A stretch of DNA of 64,000 nucleotides from Azadirachta indica. Lineage: Eukaryota > Streptophyta > Magnoliopsida > Sapindales > Meliaceae. Below the pieces are notes generated by a model that saw only the letters and a list, made by a program, of their open reading frames with translations, was not told the DNA's origin and searched no databases. A program made the translations under genes and the position numbers. Of this stretch, positions 1 through 10,237 are shown one piece after another. How positions within the stretch are numbered: position 1 is the first letter of the stretch; every line of letters starts with the position of its first letter. The stretch lies in the NCBI GenBank assembly GCA_022749755.1, contig CM040442.1:16962457-17026456 (forward strand), in the 5' to 3' direction.

Positions 1-1870
1 TGTTGTTGTTGAATAATAAAAAATAATGATTGTTGTTTAAATGGTAAGAAATTTTTTTTATTTTTATTTTCTTAAAAAATAAAAAATTCACAAATCTCAA
101 ATGTTATAGTTCACTTCACACAAGTAGTACATGTTACTCATAAAGAATCATTAAAAAAATATATCCTATATGCATTAGGACAACTTATATCCTAATATTA
201 AAACTGCCTTTTGTATTTTGGTGTTTGCTAGCCAAGAAAGCATTGGAATTTATTAAGGAAACACTACTTGCAATTAAACAAAAACAGGAAAAGCTCAAAA
301 TGAAATGATGTAAAATTCTTAGGATTCAATCATTGAGAATTAGACAATATTTAGTTTAGTTTTAGATTTAGGATTAAAAAATTTAGCAGTGATTTTTAGA
401 TTAAAAATTATGTTATAAACTTTAAAACACTAAGAATTTTCTGTGTGTGTATAGGTACGTACGTACATATGTATATTAACTAAATGGCTACTGCCAACAG
501 TGGCTTGAAGAACTCAATTTTCTGGTTTATTGTTAGGATGAAAGTATGAGTGTAAGCTAGCTTGTTTTTATGAATCAAAATTAAGACACACTAATCTAAA
601 TAGTTATTTATGAAGAATAGATGCTTCAAGTATAGAGGTTGAGGTTGGCTAAAACTCAAGGACATCAAACCTAAAATGGACAATTGTATTGATCGAGAAG
701 TCAGGAAATTGAGAACTCAAAGAGTCAAAGTAGAATTGTTATCATAATGCAAAGAAAGGATCAAATATGATATCCAAGAACTCGAAAACCCAAGAACCTA
801 AGGTGTTAAGTTTGATTGGTCATCTTGACTGGAAGAGAATCAAATATGGTATCCAGAAACCCTGAGAACCCAGGAACTAAAGGACTCAAGAACTTTAGGT
901 GGATTTGTTATCTTGACTTTGAGAAGGATGAGTGACCAATAATCCAAAGTCTCTAGAACTCGGGAATAACCAAACCTACCGAAATTAGGATATCAAACCT
1001 ACCTAAATTAAGATTTTTTAAGGTATCATAAAACCCTCGTATTTGAGGTGATTTGAGAGAAAAGAGTCATTCTGTAAAGGTTATCTCTTCAACTTCTAAT
1101 AGAAAGACTTTGCACATGTTTGTTTTGTTGACATAAGCAATTTTGCTGAATTACGTAAATTTTTGTTTACTCTAATGTTATTTTTTAGTTGTAGGATTTT
1201 ATCAATTGTAATATTGATTTAGTCATATTAGTGTTAGGAAATTGTTTATGAGGCTGGTTTTTCGTAACATTATGAATTACTCAACTTTTTGGATTTGAAA
1301 CATTAAATAAGAGAGGATGTAATAATAACATAGCAAAACAGAAGAAGTAATTATTTTCAACTTTCATTTACAAACGATAAGGGTGAAGTTAGTTGTAATT
1401 GTTCTAGGTTTGAATTTAGAGGTATACTTTGCAATCTACACTTTTCATGAAATAAAGATAAAAGACAAAGATTGTTTCATCTTGTAAAAGTGTAGACAAA
1501 TTTTTTTCTTTTTAATGTCTAGAATTTATATAATGTCAAAAATATTTGTATTATGTCTTATACAGTTTTTATAAGATTCACAATAAATGATCTTCTGTCT
1601 TTCTAAGTGGCTAATGACGTCTCAACACATAATAGCAATATGGATACAGTTAATAGCTGAAATTAGAATTCTATAATGTAAGTTCTCATATTTATTTGTA
1701 GCTTTATTTTGTTTCAGTATATTTAATAATTATATATGATTATAAGCGAACATAATACATCACCCGTCTAGGCACCTATTACCTATATCAAGTGATTGAG
1801 AGTAATTTTTATCTGTCATTTAGATATGATTCTTACAATGTAAGTCATGTTAGCCAATATTTTATGGAGT
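1..1870. other. AT-rich intergenic DNA, no gene seen
   Basis: No reading frame with recognisable protein similarity is visible on either strand. The stretch from about 756 to 1000 holds two to three imperfect tandem copies of an 85-100 bp unit; each copy has a match to ATCAAATATG followed by GTATCC or GATATCC, then AACCCA-GAAC and a GATTTGTTATCTTGACT-like block. The rest is low-complexity AT-rich sequence. Confidence 0.5.
756..1000. repeat. Degenerate tandem repeat, unit about 85-100 bp
   Basis: Copies begin near 756 and 838, with a weaker third near 924. Each starts with GAT/AATCAAATATG, continues through a CCA-GAA-CC-GAGAACCCA block and ends in a TCTTGACT block. They are similar but far from identical, so the duplication is old. 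No coding meaning is evident. Confidence 0.45.
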
Positions 1871-2138
1871 GATGAAATAAGGTGTTTAGATGTTTATTAA
1901 TTTATAATCACTGTTTTACTCAAAAAATTTTAAATAGAAATGAGAAATCTCACCTCGAGATATCAAACTCTTATCCACTATTAATTATTATTTGAATTTA
2001 GGTTGGGTTTGGACCAGTCAAGCATATGTCCTAAATCACCCAAGCTACATCCAGGAACATTGATATATAAGTAGGCAATAGACAACACCTCATTTGTTGA
2101 CACATGGACGCATGCTAAATTAGTATTGTGATTAAATA
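1871..2138 (+). repeat. Direct repeat copy A upstream of receptor kinase gene
   Basis: This block and 2388-2640 share the same succession of words: TTTATTAATTTATAAT, a T-run, AAATTTTAAATAGAAA, GAGAAAT-TCA, ATTATTGTT-TTTGAATTT, then TAGGCAATAGA-AACACC and CGCATGCTAAATTA with GTGTGATTA. Copy A carries extra bases in the middle. It is an old direct duplication of about 250 bp in the presumptive promoter-distal region of the gene at 3072. Confidence 0.65.
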
Positions 2139-2387
2139 TATATGATATTTTACATTTTTTCAGATAAAAAATAAGTATTAAATATACAATATTTTATATT
2201 TTTACCTTTATATTTAACTGTTAACTAACTACCTTTCGTACCTCTAATGAAGGTCAATGATACATTCTTAATTCTTTCTATTTAGGTGGTGTAATCCTAA
2301 ATTTTAGGTTAGGATTATGATAATATTATCATATTATGTTAATGAATTGTAATAAATTTTTGCATAATTATTTGGAGTTTTACAAAG

Positions 2388-2640
2388 TGAGAAATAAGTT
2401 GTTTTAACTATTTATTAATTTATAATTTTTTTTTGAAAATTTTAAATAGAAAAGAGAAATTTCATTTGCAAAACACCAAACTATTATTATTGTTGTTTGA
2501 ATTTGAAATGACCTAAAAATATCGGGCGCACTTTAAACTACTCAAATTACGCAGAGGGGCGTAAATTTATTATTAGGCAATAGAAAACACCCCAATAGTT
2601 TACAAATACGCGCATGCTAAATTACTAGTGTGATTACCTA
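2388..2640 (+). repeat. Direct repeat copy B upstream of receptor kinase gene
   Basis: Second copy of the block at 1871-2138, in the same orientation, ending about 430 bp before the start codon at 3072. Shared landmarks include TTTTAAATAGAAA, TAGGCAATAGA and GCGCATGCTAAATTA. A non-coding duplication or two copies of a small non-autonomous element are both possible. Confidence 0.65.
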
Positions 2641-2896
2641 AAATTCCAAAATTTGTATGTTGCCAAGATTGAGAGACATTAACGTACAAATAAAGATTGA
2701 GAGATATTAATTAATTAAATTGCTAAATATTAGTGGCAATAAATAGAAAATCCAACCACGTACCCAACAATTTAGACAACAAACATCATCAACAATCGAA
2801 GGCTACCCTTGGATGTCTCCCTGCAGACAGCTCAACCTAATTCTCTTAGGCTGCCACGCAAGAGAAAATTAATCTGAGTGAATTCCACCAATTCCT

Positions 2897-2898
<2 letters not shown>

Positions 2899-2927
<29 letters not shown>

Positions 2928-2928
2928 T
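2899..2928. repeat. Poly-A tract in leader region
   Basis: A run of about 27 consecutive A residues lies roughly 150 bp upstream of the start codon of the receptor kinase gene, in the likely promoter or 5' UTR. Homopolymers of this kind are common in plant promoters and can slip in length. Confidence 0.7.
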
Positions 2929-3071
2929 CCTCACAACCTTCTATTCTTGGCATTTTCTGGCTGACCCTGAGCCTGCAGACATTCTCCTTCAATGATCCCA
3001 GAAGAGATGTAATAAACAAAAACAATTCTTTGTGGTGATTATTTTAGGTTTTTGTTTTTCTTGTTGTTTGA

Positions 3072-5403
3072 ATGCCAATGGGCGCGCACATTGTTAGGCC
3101 TGCGCGCACAGGCACACCAGCCCCAACCCTTATTCTTGCTCTTGCTTTGGTGATATCATTCGTGGCCGTCTCATTTGGTGCATCCGATGCTGAATTACTC
3201 TTAAAGTTCAAGAGTTCTCTAGGGAATGCATCTGCTCTCGAGGATTGGAATCTTTCAAGAAATCCATGTACTGTTAATTATGCAAATTGGGTTGGTGTTC
3301 TTTGTTTGAAAGGAAGTATATGGGGTTTGAAACTTGAAAATATGGGTTTATCAGGGGCGATAGACATTGATTCTCTCAGTGCAATACCTTCCATACGTAC
3401 GATAAGTCTCATGAATAATAAGTTCGAAGGTCCATTGCCTATCATAAACAAACTGGGGTCATTGAAAGCTTTGTACTTGTCAAACAATTATTTTTCTGGG
3501 AAAATTCCAGATGACGCATTTCAAGGTATGAAGTCACTCAAGAAATTGTATATGGCAAATAATCAGTTTACTGGTAGCATTCCTTTGTCGCTTGTTGAAT
3601 TGCCTAAGATTCAAGAACTCAGGCTTGAAACCAATCAATTTGAAGGAAGCATACCTGAGTTTAAACAAGATACTCTGAAGTCTTTAGATTTGGCAAACAA
3701 TCAATTGGAAGGTCCCATTCCTTCAAGCCTAAGCCACATGGATGCGTCTGTCTTCTCAGGTAAATCAATGAAATTAAATGTATGTTTTTATTTTCTTTTA
3801 ATTTACATTTATCACCAATTTATCATCATATAATAAACATATATGTTAGCATTACCGGGGCCTTTTGGATCCTTTGTAGAGTCTTACAATATTAACTAAT
3901 ATATAAGAGGGAAATGCAGGAAATAAACATTTATGTGGGCCGCCTCTAGATACATGCGAGATACCTAGCCAAAGGAATGTGAGCACGGAGAATAATAATA
4001 ATAACCCGACCCAGCAGGATGTAGGGCAGCAGAATGTAGTCAAGGAGAACTCAAACCAGAAGAAGGAGATTTCGATAATGAAAATTGTGTTAATCTTGAT
4101 AGTTGTAGGGTTTTTACTGGGGATTATTGCTGTGGCTTTAATCATATTCTACATGAGAAATCGCACCTCACAAACCCATCGAACCTCTTTGGACGACTCA
4201 AGTACTGCATGTACCAACAATATTCAATATAAGACACAAGAGATTGATGAGAACAAGAAGAAGCTTGATTATGGAAAACTATCGTTTGTGAGGGAAGATA
4301 TAGAGAAATTTGATCTACAAGACATGCTTAGAGCCTCAGCTGAAGTTCTGGGAAGTGGGACTTTTGGTGCTTCCTACAAGACAGTCATAGCAAGTGGGCA
4401 AGCGTATGTTGTGAAGAGATATAAACAAATGAACAGTGTCGGAAGAGAAGATTTTCATGAGCATATGAGAAGACTAGGCAGGTTGATGCATCCAAATCTA
4501 CTGCCTCTTACAGCTTTCTACTATAGGAAAGAAGAGAAACTCTTGGTTTATGAGTTTGTGCAGAATGGTAGCTTGGCTAGTAAACTTCATGGTAAAATCA
4601 TCTACTTTTTCTTTTTCCTGTTTCTCAAATTCAATACATCTAAATATTTTCATTTAGTTACTACTTTAATAGCATATCTAAGAGTATGTTTGATATTATT
4701 ACAAATATTTGACATGTTTCGATTCTATTGGGTTCTATATCCAGCAAACCACAGTGCACAGCGACCAGGGCTTGATTGGCGTACTCGATTAAAAATCATA
4801 AAAGGAGTAGCAAAGGGCATGGGTTACCTGCACACAGAGCTTCCCAGCACTGTTCTACCTCATGGTCACCTTAAATCATCCAATGTACTTCTAGACAAAT
4901 CATTCGAGCCTCTCTTGACAGACTATGCTCTACGGCCGGTTATCAACCCAGACAACGCACACACACTCATGGTGGCTTACAAGTCTCCGGAGTATGCGAG
5001 CCTCGGAAAAATATCAAAGAAAGCTGATGTCTGGTGCCTTGGAATATTAATCCTGGAGTTGTTAACAGGAAAATTTCCAGAGAACTATCTACTACAAGGT
5101 TATAGTAGTCAGGCAAGCTTGTCGAATTGGATCAATAACATGGTTAAGGAAAAACGAACAAGTGAAGTGTTTGATAAAGAGATGAAAGGAGCTAAAGATA
5201 ACAAAAGTGAAATGATAAATCTGTTAAAGATTGGATTGAGTTGTTGTGAAGAGGATGTGCAGACAAGATTGGATATGAAAGAAGTTGTTGACAAGATTTT
5301 GCAATTGAAAGAGGGAGATCATATTAATGAAGATCATTTAAATGAAGGGTATGCTCGTAGCTTTAATGGGAATGACGGTGGATTTTCAATGAAATACGGC
5401 TAA
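3072..5403 (+). CDS. Pollen receptor-like kinase (LRR-RLK III, PRK type), three exons
   Basis: Joined from exons 3072-3759, 3920-4591 and 4745-5403, both introns GT-AG, giving 2019 nt in frame (672 residues). Order: a short N-terminal extension, a hydrophobic signal segment near residues 16-37, an LRR N-terminal region with the usual W and C residues, about five to six leucine-rich repeats to residue 225, a cysteine pair (HLCGPPLDTC) just after exon 2 starts, a serine/asparagine/glutamine-rich juxtamembrane part, a transmembrane helix near 283-309, and a kinase domain from about 362. The glycine loop GSGTFG (374-379) and lysine in VVKRYK are present, but HRD reads HGHLKSSN and DFG reads TDY, as in PRK family pseudokinases. 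Known PRKs act at the pollen tube plasma membrane with ROP-GEFs; that role here is by family only. Start could be Met-1 or Met-3. No break is seen. Confidence 0.92.
3760..3919 (+). other. Intron 1 of the receptor kinase gene
   Basis: Donor TCAG|GTAAAT and acceptor TGCAG|GAAAT. Joining makes the codon GGA (Gly) and links the last repeat (DASVFS) to GNKHLCGPPLD, the conserved LRR-kinase transition. Reading through the intron hits a stop at 3831. Confidence 0.9.
4592..4744 (+). other. Intron 2 of the receptor kinase gene
   Basis: Donor CATG|GTAAAA and acceptor TCCAG|CAAAC. Its length is 153 nt, a multiple of three without a stop, so the unspliced reading frame stays open and would add 51 hydrophobic residues to the kinase N-lobe. 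Removing it restores the family sequence KLHANHSAQRPGLDW. Confidence 0.9.
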
Positions 5404-8400
5404 AGAATATACGAATTGATATTTGGGGGATGAATTTTTAATTGTAGAAGACTGAAATATGAAGTATGAGGATGTTATGGTTGGCCTAAGGTGTAACTTT
5501 GTGTAAAGTTGTGCAATTTTAGAGGATAGAACTTCATGTTTTGAGGTTTGAAGAAAAAGGCAAAAAGAATGTTCATTTTTTTTTCGGTTTATTTATGATT
5601 TTATTGTTAATTTATGCTGGCAGCCAAACAGATGCATTATATATTTATATATAATAATTAATATACCAATATAAATATAATGAATATGACATAATTTGGC
5701 AATAAATATGAAAGTTAAGAAATAATATGTTATCAAATAAAAAATGGTTTTACAAACAAATTTTCTTTATAATGTCTTTTGAAGAAATCATAATTTTTAT
5801 TTGCATATTTATTTTTTTAATGTAGTAGAAACGTGAAGAATAAATTGAAACCAAAATTTTTATGTATTATCCATGATAAATAAAAATTTGATTGATAAAA
5901 GATAACTAAGAATAACATAATTTTCTTATTAATAATTGTTATGAGGCAAATATAGATTAAACACATGACAGTACGTAAATCTATGAAATACCAGTCAGCA
6001 TCCTTTTGAGATGATTTACTTATGGAAGAACTCTCCTAAGACGCATCCCACTTGAGGTGCATGGGAGCCCTGCTTAGATAGTGACAAGATGTTCATATGA
6101 GGGGTGTCACATGGCTCAAAACTAATGGCCACAAGAAAAGGATGAAATGTGTGGTCTTCACTCAAAATGAATCCTAAAAAGGATAGGATTTGGCTCCAAA
6201 TATTTTAATTTTTTAATATAAAATATCCAGTTAAACGTAGAGACCACTTGAAGTTAGTAGACTATCAACAACAAGTGGGTCTGTCTAAATTGAGCAGGGA
6301 TAAAACAGATTTGTTAACAGTAGCACCATGTGAAGTTTGCAGCTTTTTAAGATTACAAAAAGGAGGGCAAACTATCTTGTGACACGTGTCAGATAAAAGA
6401 TAAGATAAGGGATAAGAGATAAGATAATCTCAACTTCTAATAATAATACGACACGTAGCAAACAATATTAGATAAAGACATGAGAGCCAATTCTTGCGTG
6501 CCACATGTCTATGGTTTTATCTCTTTAAGTGAAAAGCAAATATTCAAATTTATTAAAATGTAAAAAATGGGAAAAGGAATTAGGACAATCTCTTGGCCAA
6601 TCACCCAAAAGAAAAATCTCCCATATAAATTCATATTTTTCTTAACGAATGGACAATTATTCTCTCTCTATCTATTGAATCTTCTTTGTAAAAATCAAAG
6701 AACCTTTGTCTTCTTCATGTGTCGATAACATTTTATTGTTGTTCATTATTGTCCAATCCATAGTGTCTTCTTCACTATATTAACTCTCTTTTGTCCCCTT
6801 TTAAGAGATCATGGTTGTTATTTACTTCGTCACTTGTTTTTTCCTAAGTCCTTTTTTTTTTCGAGTCTAAATGCCTATAAACTTTTCAAAATAGATGTCT
6901 TTTTTGTCAGTATTGTTTGCTATAGGTAGGACTATATTAAAAAGATCTTAGTTAGAGACTTTCCAAAACATACTTAAAATTGGGGCCGATATATAACAGC
7001 TATTTGATTGTAAAAGCTCGAATACAATAGTAAACAACATAAAATGACATTATTATTCTTAAATTAAAAAAGTTAAGATTTATATTAAATAACATGACAA
7101 TCTAAATTGAAAAAAGGGTAAAAGCGTTTTAAAATTTGGCCTAATATTATTAATGTAATTTTTTAAAAGGACAACTAAGCTCTTAAAAATTAATAAATAA
7201 AACATAAATTACACATTCGTAAGTAAGAAATTAAAAAAACTAAAGAAAAAAAATAAAAAAAAATAAAACCTAAATAAATATTAATAAATTAATAAAATAT
7301 GGATTTATAAATCTATTTATTTTACAATATATTTATAATAAGTATTTACGATTTTATTGTAATTTAAATAATATATATACATATAGTTAAAATATAAATA
7401 AAATAAAATAAAATAAAACATAAATAAAAATGAAAAAATTTATAATATATTAATAAATATTTATATCATCAATGTGCTATAAAATAATAGTAATAATATT
7501 TATTTATTAACATATTTTATATAAATATATTGTATTTTATCAAATTTTAGATATCTATTAAATATTTTAATAACTATTATTGTATAAGGATATAATTATT
7601 ATTTTATATTAAATTAAAGATTTTAAAAATACTTTCAAAACTATTAAGAATTATAAAGGTGTTAGACCAAACCTTAAGGAGTCAAAAAAACTTTTATCCT
7701 TAAAAAATAAAAAGCTTACCAAACTAATTAAATTCTAATTTCGTCCTCATTGTTTCCCCTACTTGATAAAAACTAATTCTCAAGCTTGTTCCGAGAAAGG
7801 GACACAAATGAACATAACAGAACATCCATCATTATTCTCTTAATCATAATTCCCGTCACTTAGCCACAGGGTCATGAGTTACAGCCTCGCCGACGCTACC
7901 ACGGCCATTTTGTTAATCCTTGTTGTCATCAAGCCTTAATCTCATCAACTTACATATCAGTTTCTGATCAGTTTAAAGTTGTCAAAACATTTCTCGCATG
8001 GCCCATCAGAACCTAATCTTAGTCAGCAGAGGGTTGTCTGCATCTTCTTATTAGAACATAGTCCAAATTTGTAAGCGTATTTGTGAAATTGGCTAGCGCA
8101 CATTAACGGTATGTTTTTGATTATATTTTCAGTTTTTGCTGAGAAAGGTGTGTGTGAGAAGTATTATATGCAGTGTGCGGGCGTGAGAAGGTGAGAAAAT
8201 TCTTTTAAGTTTTCAACCTTGCCCAGTTTTAATCAAACTAATGATCATGTGGTGATTCGACACACATATTTGTTGATTCTACATGGTGTGATCAACTATT
8301 AAGATTTGCTAACACATTGTTTTCAGCAGTCCTGTTTTTATTGAATTTCTACAATTTTAGTAATTTGACTCTTTCACTTTAACGTTTTATTTATTGGTGT

Positions 8401-8609
8401 TTTTGGTGAAGTATTTTATCGGCGCTGACTGATTGAGTTTCTATTTCTTTTAGGGCTTTAATATAGTAAAAATATTTTTATATTTTTTACATGGTAATAG
8501 TGAAAATTTCTTTTTTAAAACGTAATTTTTTACCTTTACACACATTAGGGGTGGTTTAATTTTTCATGTAAATTCAGTGTTTGATTGTAGTTTGATTTAT
8601 TATTATTGG
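5404..8609. other. AT-rich intergenic DNA, no gene seen
   Basis: No convincing coding sequence. About 7050-7650 is very AT-rich, built from TAAATA/ATAAAA words. The part around 6380-6720 looks promoter-like and is listed separately. The first few hundred bases after 5403 presumably hold the 3' UTR of the receptor kinase gene, with candidate poly(A) signals of the AATAAT type near 5655. Confidence 0.5.
6381..6430 (+). promoter_or_regulatory. Palindromic G-box plus cluster of GATA motifs
   Basis: GACACGTGTC (6381-6390) is a perfect 10-bp palindrome containing the CACGTG G-box/ABRE core. It is followed at once by six GATA words within about 35 bp (AGATAAAA, then GATAAG repeated). G-box plus I-box (GATAAG) pairs are known light and ABA promoter modules. 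A further CACGTAG lies near 6453, and TATAAATTCATA near 6624 could be a TATA box, with CT-rich leader-like sequence after it. No clear coding region follows, so this may be a relic promoter or part of an unidentified LTR. Confidence 0.4.
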
Positions 8610-9408
8610 TGTTGATGCAGAAATATAATCGACAGTGTAAAATAAAAATTTGAAAAAGAAATGTAAGGAAAAAAAAAACCTAAATTTATGTGGTTTAGCG
8701 TATAGCTTCTGTTTACAAGTAAACATATGAGGAAGATTTTATTAATGCTTAAAAAATAGAATCGCCATAATACAAAACAAAGCCCTCTCTCCTTATTGTT
8801 CACTTTTCTCTCAATATCTCTAACTTTTCACCCTATTGCTTTTTTTCTTTTGGTCTCCCTCCTTTTAATCACTCCTCTGATATAGTTTTACATTGTAGAG
8901 TTTTTTCTAAGTACAAATTGATTAATCCCTCTCTTAAAGTTTACCTAAAATTTCCTGTAGTTAGAAGTATCATTTCTCTCTTAAACTTATTTATACTAGA
9001 ATTTCATAGTGAGTTAAAACTTTCATACATTAATTGCGCTTGCTCAAATTTCATATTGAGTTAAAACTTTCATACATTAATTGCGTCTGCTCAATTGGGC
9101 TTGGACTGGACTTGTTTAATAAACTCTTGGACTTCATGGCTAAATATGTAATTTGAACAAATTTGATACTGTTCATACTTGTTACTATTCACCATTGACA
9201 CCAATGTACTGTTTACACTAGGCATTGTTTATACTCAACACTATTCACACATGCATGTCACTATTCACACACGATTTTTGCCTTTATGGCCTCCTAAGAT
9301 GAGACTTCTTTATGTGCATACTAAGAGGTAACTTGTATGGAGTGCATTCTAGGAGATGGCTTGCATCTTGTGCACACTTGGAAGTGTCTTGCATGGTGTA
9401 TATGCTAC
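8610..9408 (-). repeat. LTR (minus strand), part 1, interrupted by copia
   Basis: Read on the minus strand this matches the plus-strand LTR at 19625-20613 over its length, including the GAGCATTAATAAAATCT block, the CTTTGTTTTGTGTTCTGA-like stretch, GAGAGAGATGATATCTCTAAC and the TAGCATGCACAC repeats. The outer edge is TG at 8610 (CA on the minus strand). The remaining part continues at 15009-15120 after the copia insertion. Total about 916 bp without the insertion. Confidence 0.75.
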
Positions 9409-9413
9409 GAGGT
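9409..9413. repeat. Target site duplication, left copy (GAGGT)
   Basis: GAGGT directly precedes the 5' LTR of the copia element and recurs directly after its 3' LTR at 15004-15008. A five-base duplication is the usual size for Ty1/copia integration, and the pair fixes both element ends. Confidence 0.9.
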
Positions 9414-10187
9414 TATTGGGTTGGGTTTCCTCCTATTTGGAGATGACCCAAATTTTCTCTTCAACAATAATTAAGCCCAATTAGTTTAAGGATATTTTGG
9501 TCTTTTCTCAAGTAGGGTTTAGTGTTTAATTTGCTGCAATATATATATATATATATGTTAAGAAGAGAGAGGCGGGTACTGTTCATCATTTTTAGAGAGA
9601 GGTGGGTACTGTTTACGAGAGAGAGGCAAAATAGTAAAATCGGAACAGTTTTGATGAAGTGGCTAATCGGAGGTCGATTCGTTGTCCGATTGAGCTAAAA
9701 TTTTACCAACAGCTTCCTAAATCAGAGGACTAAATTCTGAACAGTGGAGATTAGATTTGGAGCTCCCTTTCTCCAGATTTTATGGTTGGAAGTTAAGCCA
9801 TTATTTTGGTGATGTTTTTCTTGAACTCTCTTTAATTTTTTTGTAAAACTTGATTGTTTGCTAAGATTGTGTGATCTTGAGAATATTGTGGATATTTACC
9901 TCTAGTTCTAGTTAGAGAGAAATTGTGTATTCCTATTATTTGATCATAGTGGAGTTTTTTGGGTGGACTATGGTCCTGTAATTTTTATTCCTCACATTGG
10001 GGAGGTTTTCCACGTTAAAATTGATTGTGTTATGGATGTTTTGTTGATGATGTGGTTGCTGTCCAATAATTGATTTTGTGCCCAAAGATTATTGTTCTAT
10101 TTGTTTGTTTTCTATTAGGTTCACGCAAGAGGGGATAAAGTAATTATTGTGCTTTTGCAAATTGGTTTGTATTAGTTTATCCTAACA
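9414..10187 (+). repeat. 5' LTR of copia element
   Basis: 774 bp, starting TATTGGGTTGG and ending CCTAACA. The expected TG start reads TA in both LTRs, so the change predates insertion or hit a shared template. It contains a TA microsatellite (about 9541-9556) that is longer than in the 3' copy. Confidence 0.92.
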
Positions 10188-10190
10188 AAG

Positions 10191-10203
10191 TGGTATCAAA
10201 GCT
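10191..10203 (+). other. Primer binding site, initiator tRNA-Met type
   Basis: TGGTATCAAAGC follows the 5' LTR after three bases. It differs at one base from TGGTATCAGAGC, the plant initiator-Met tRNA complement used by most copia elements. Confidence 0.85.
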
Positions 10204-10237
10204 TTGGTTATATTTGTTTTGTGCCTTGTGTTGAATA

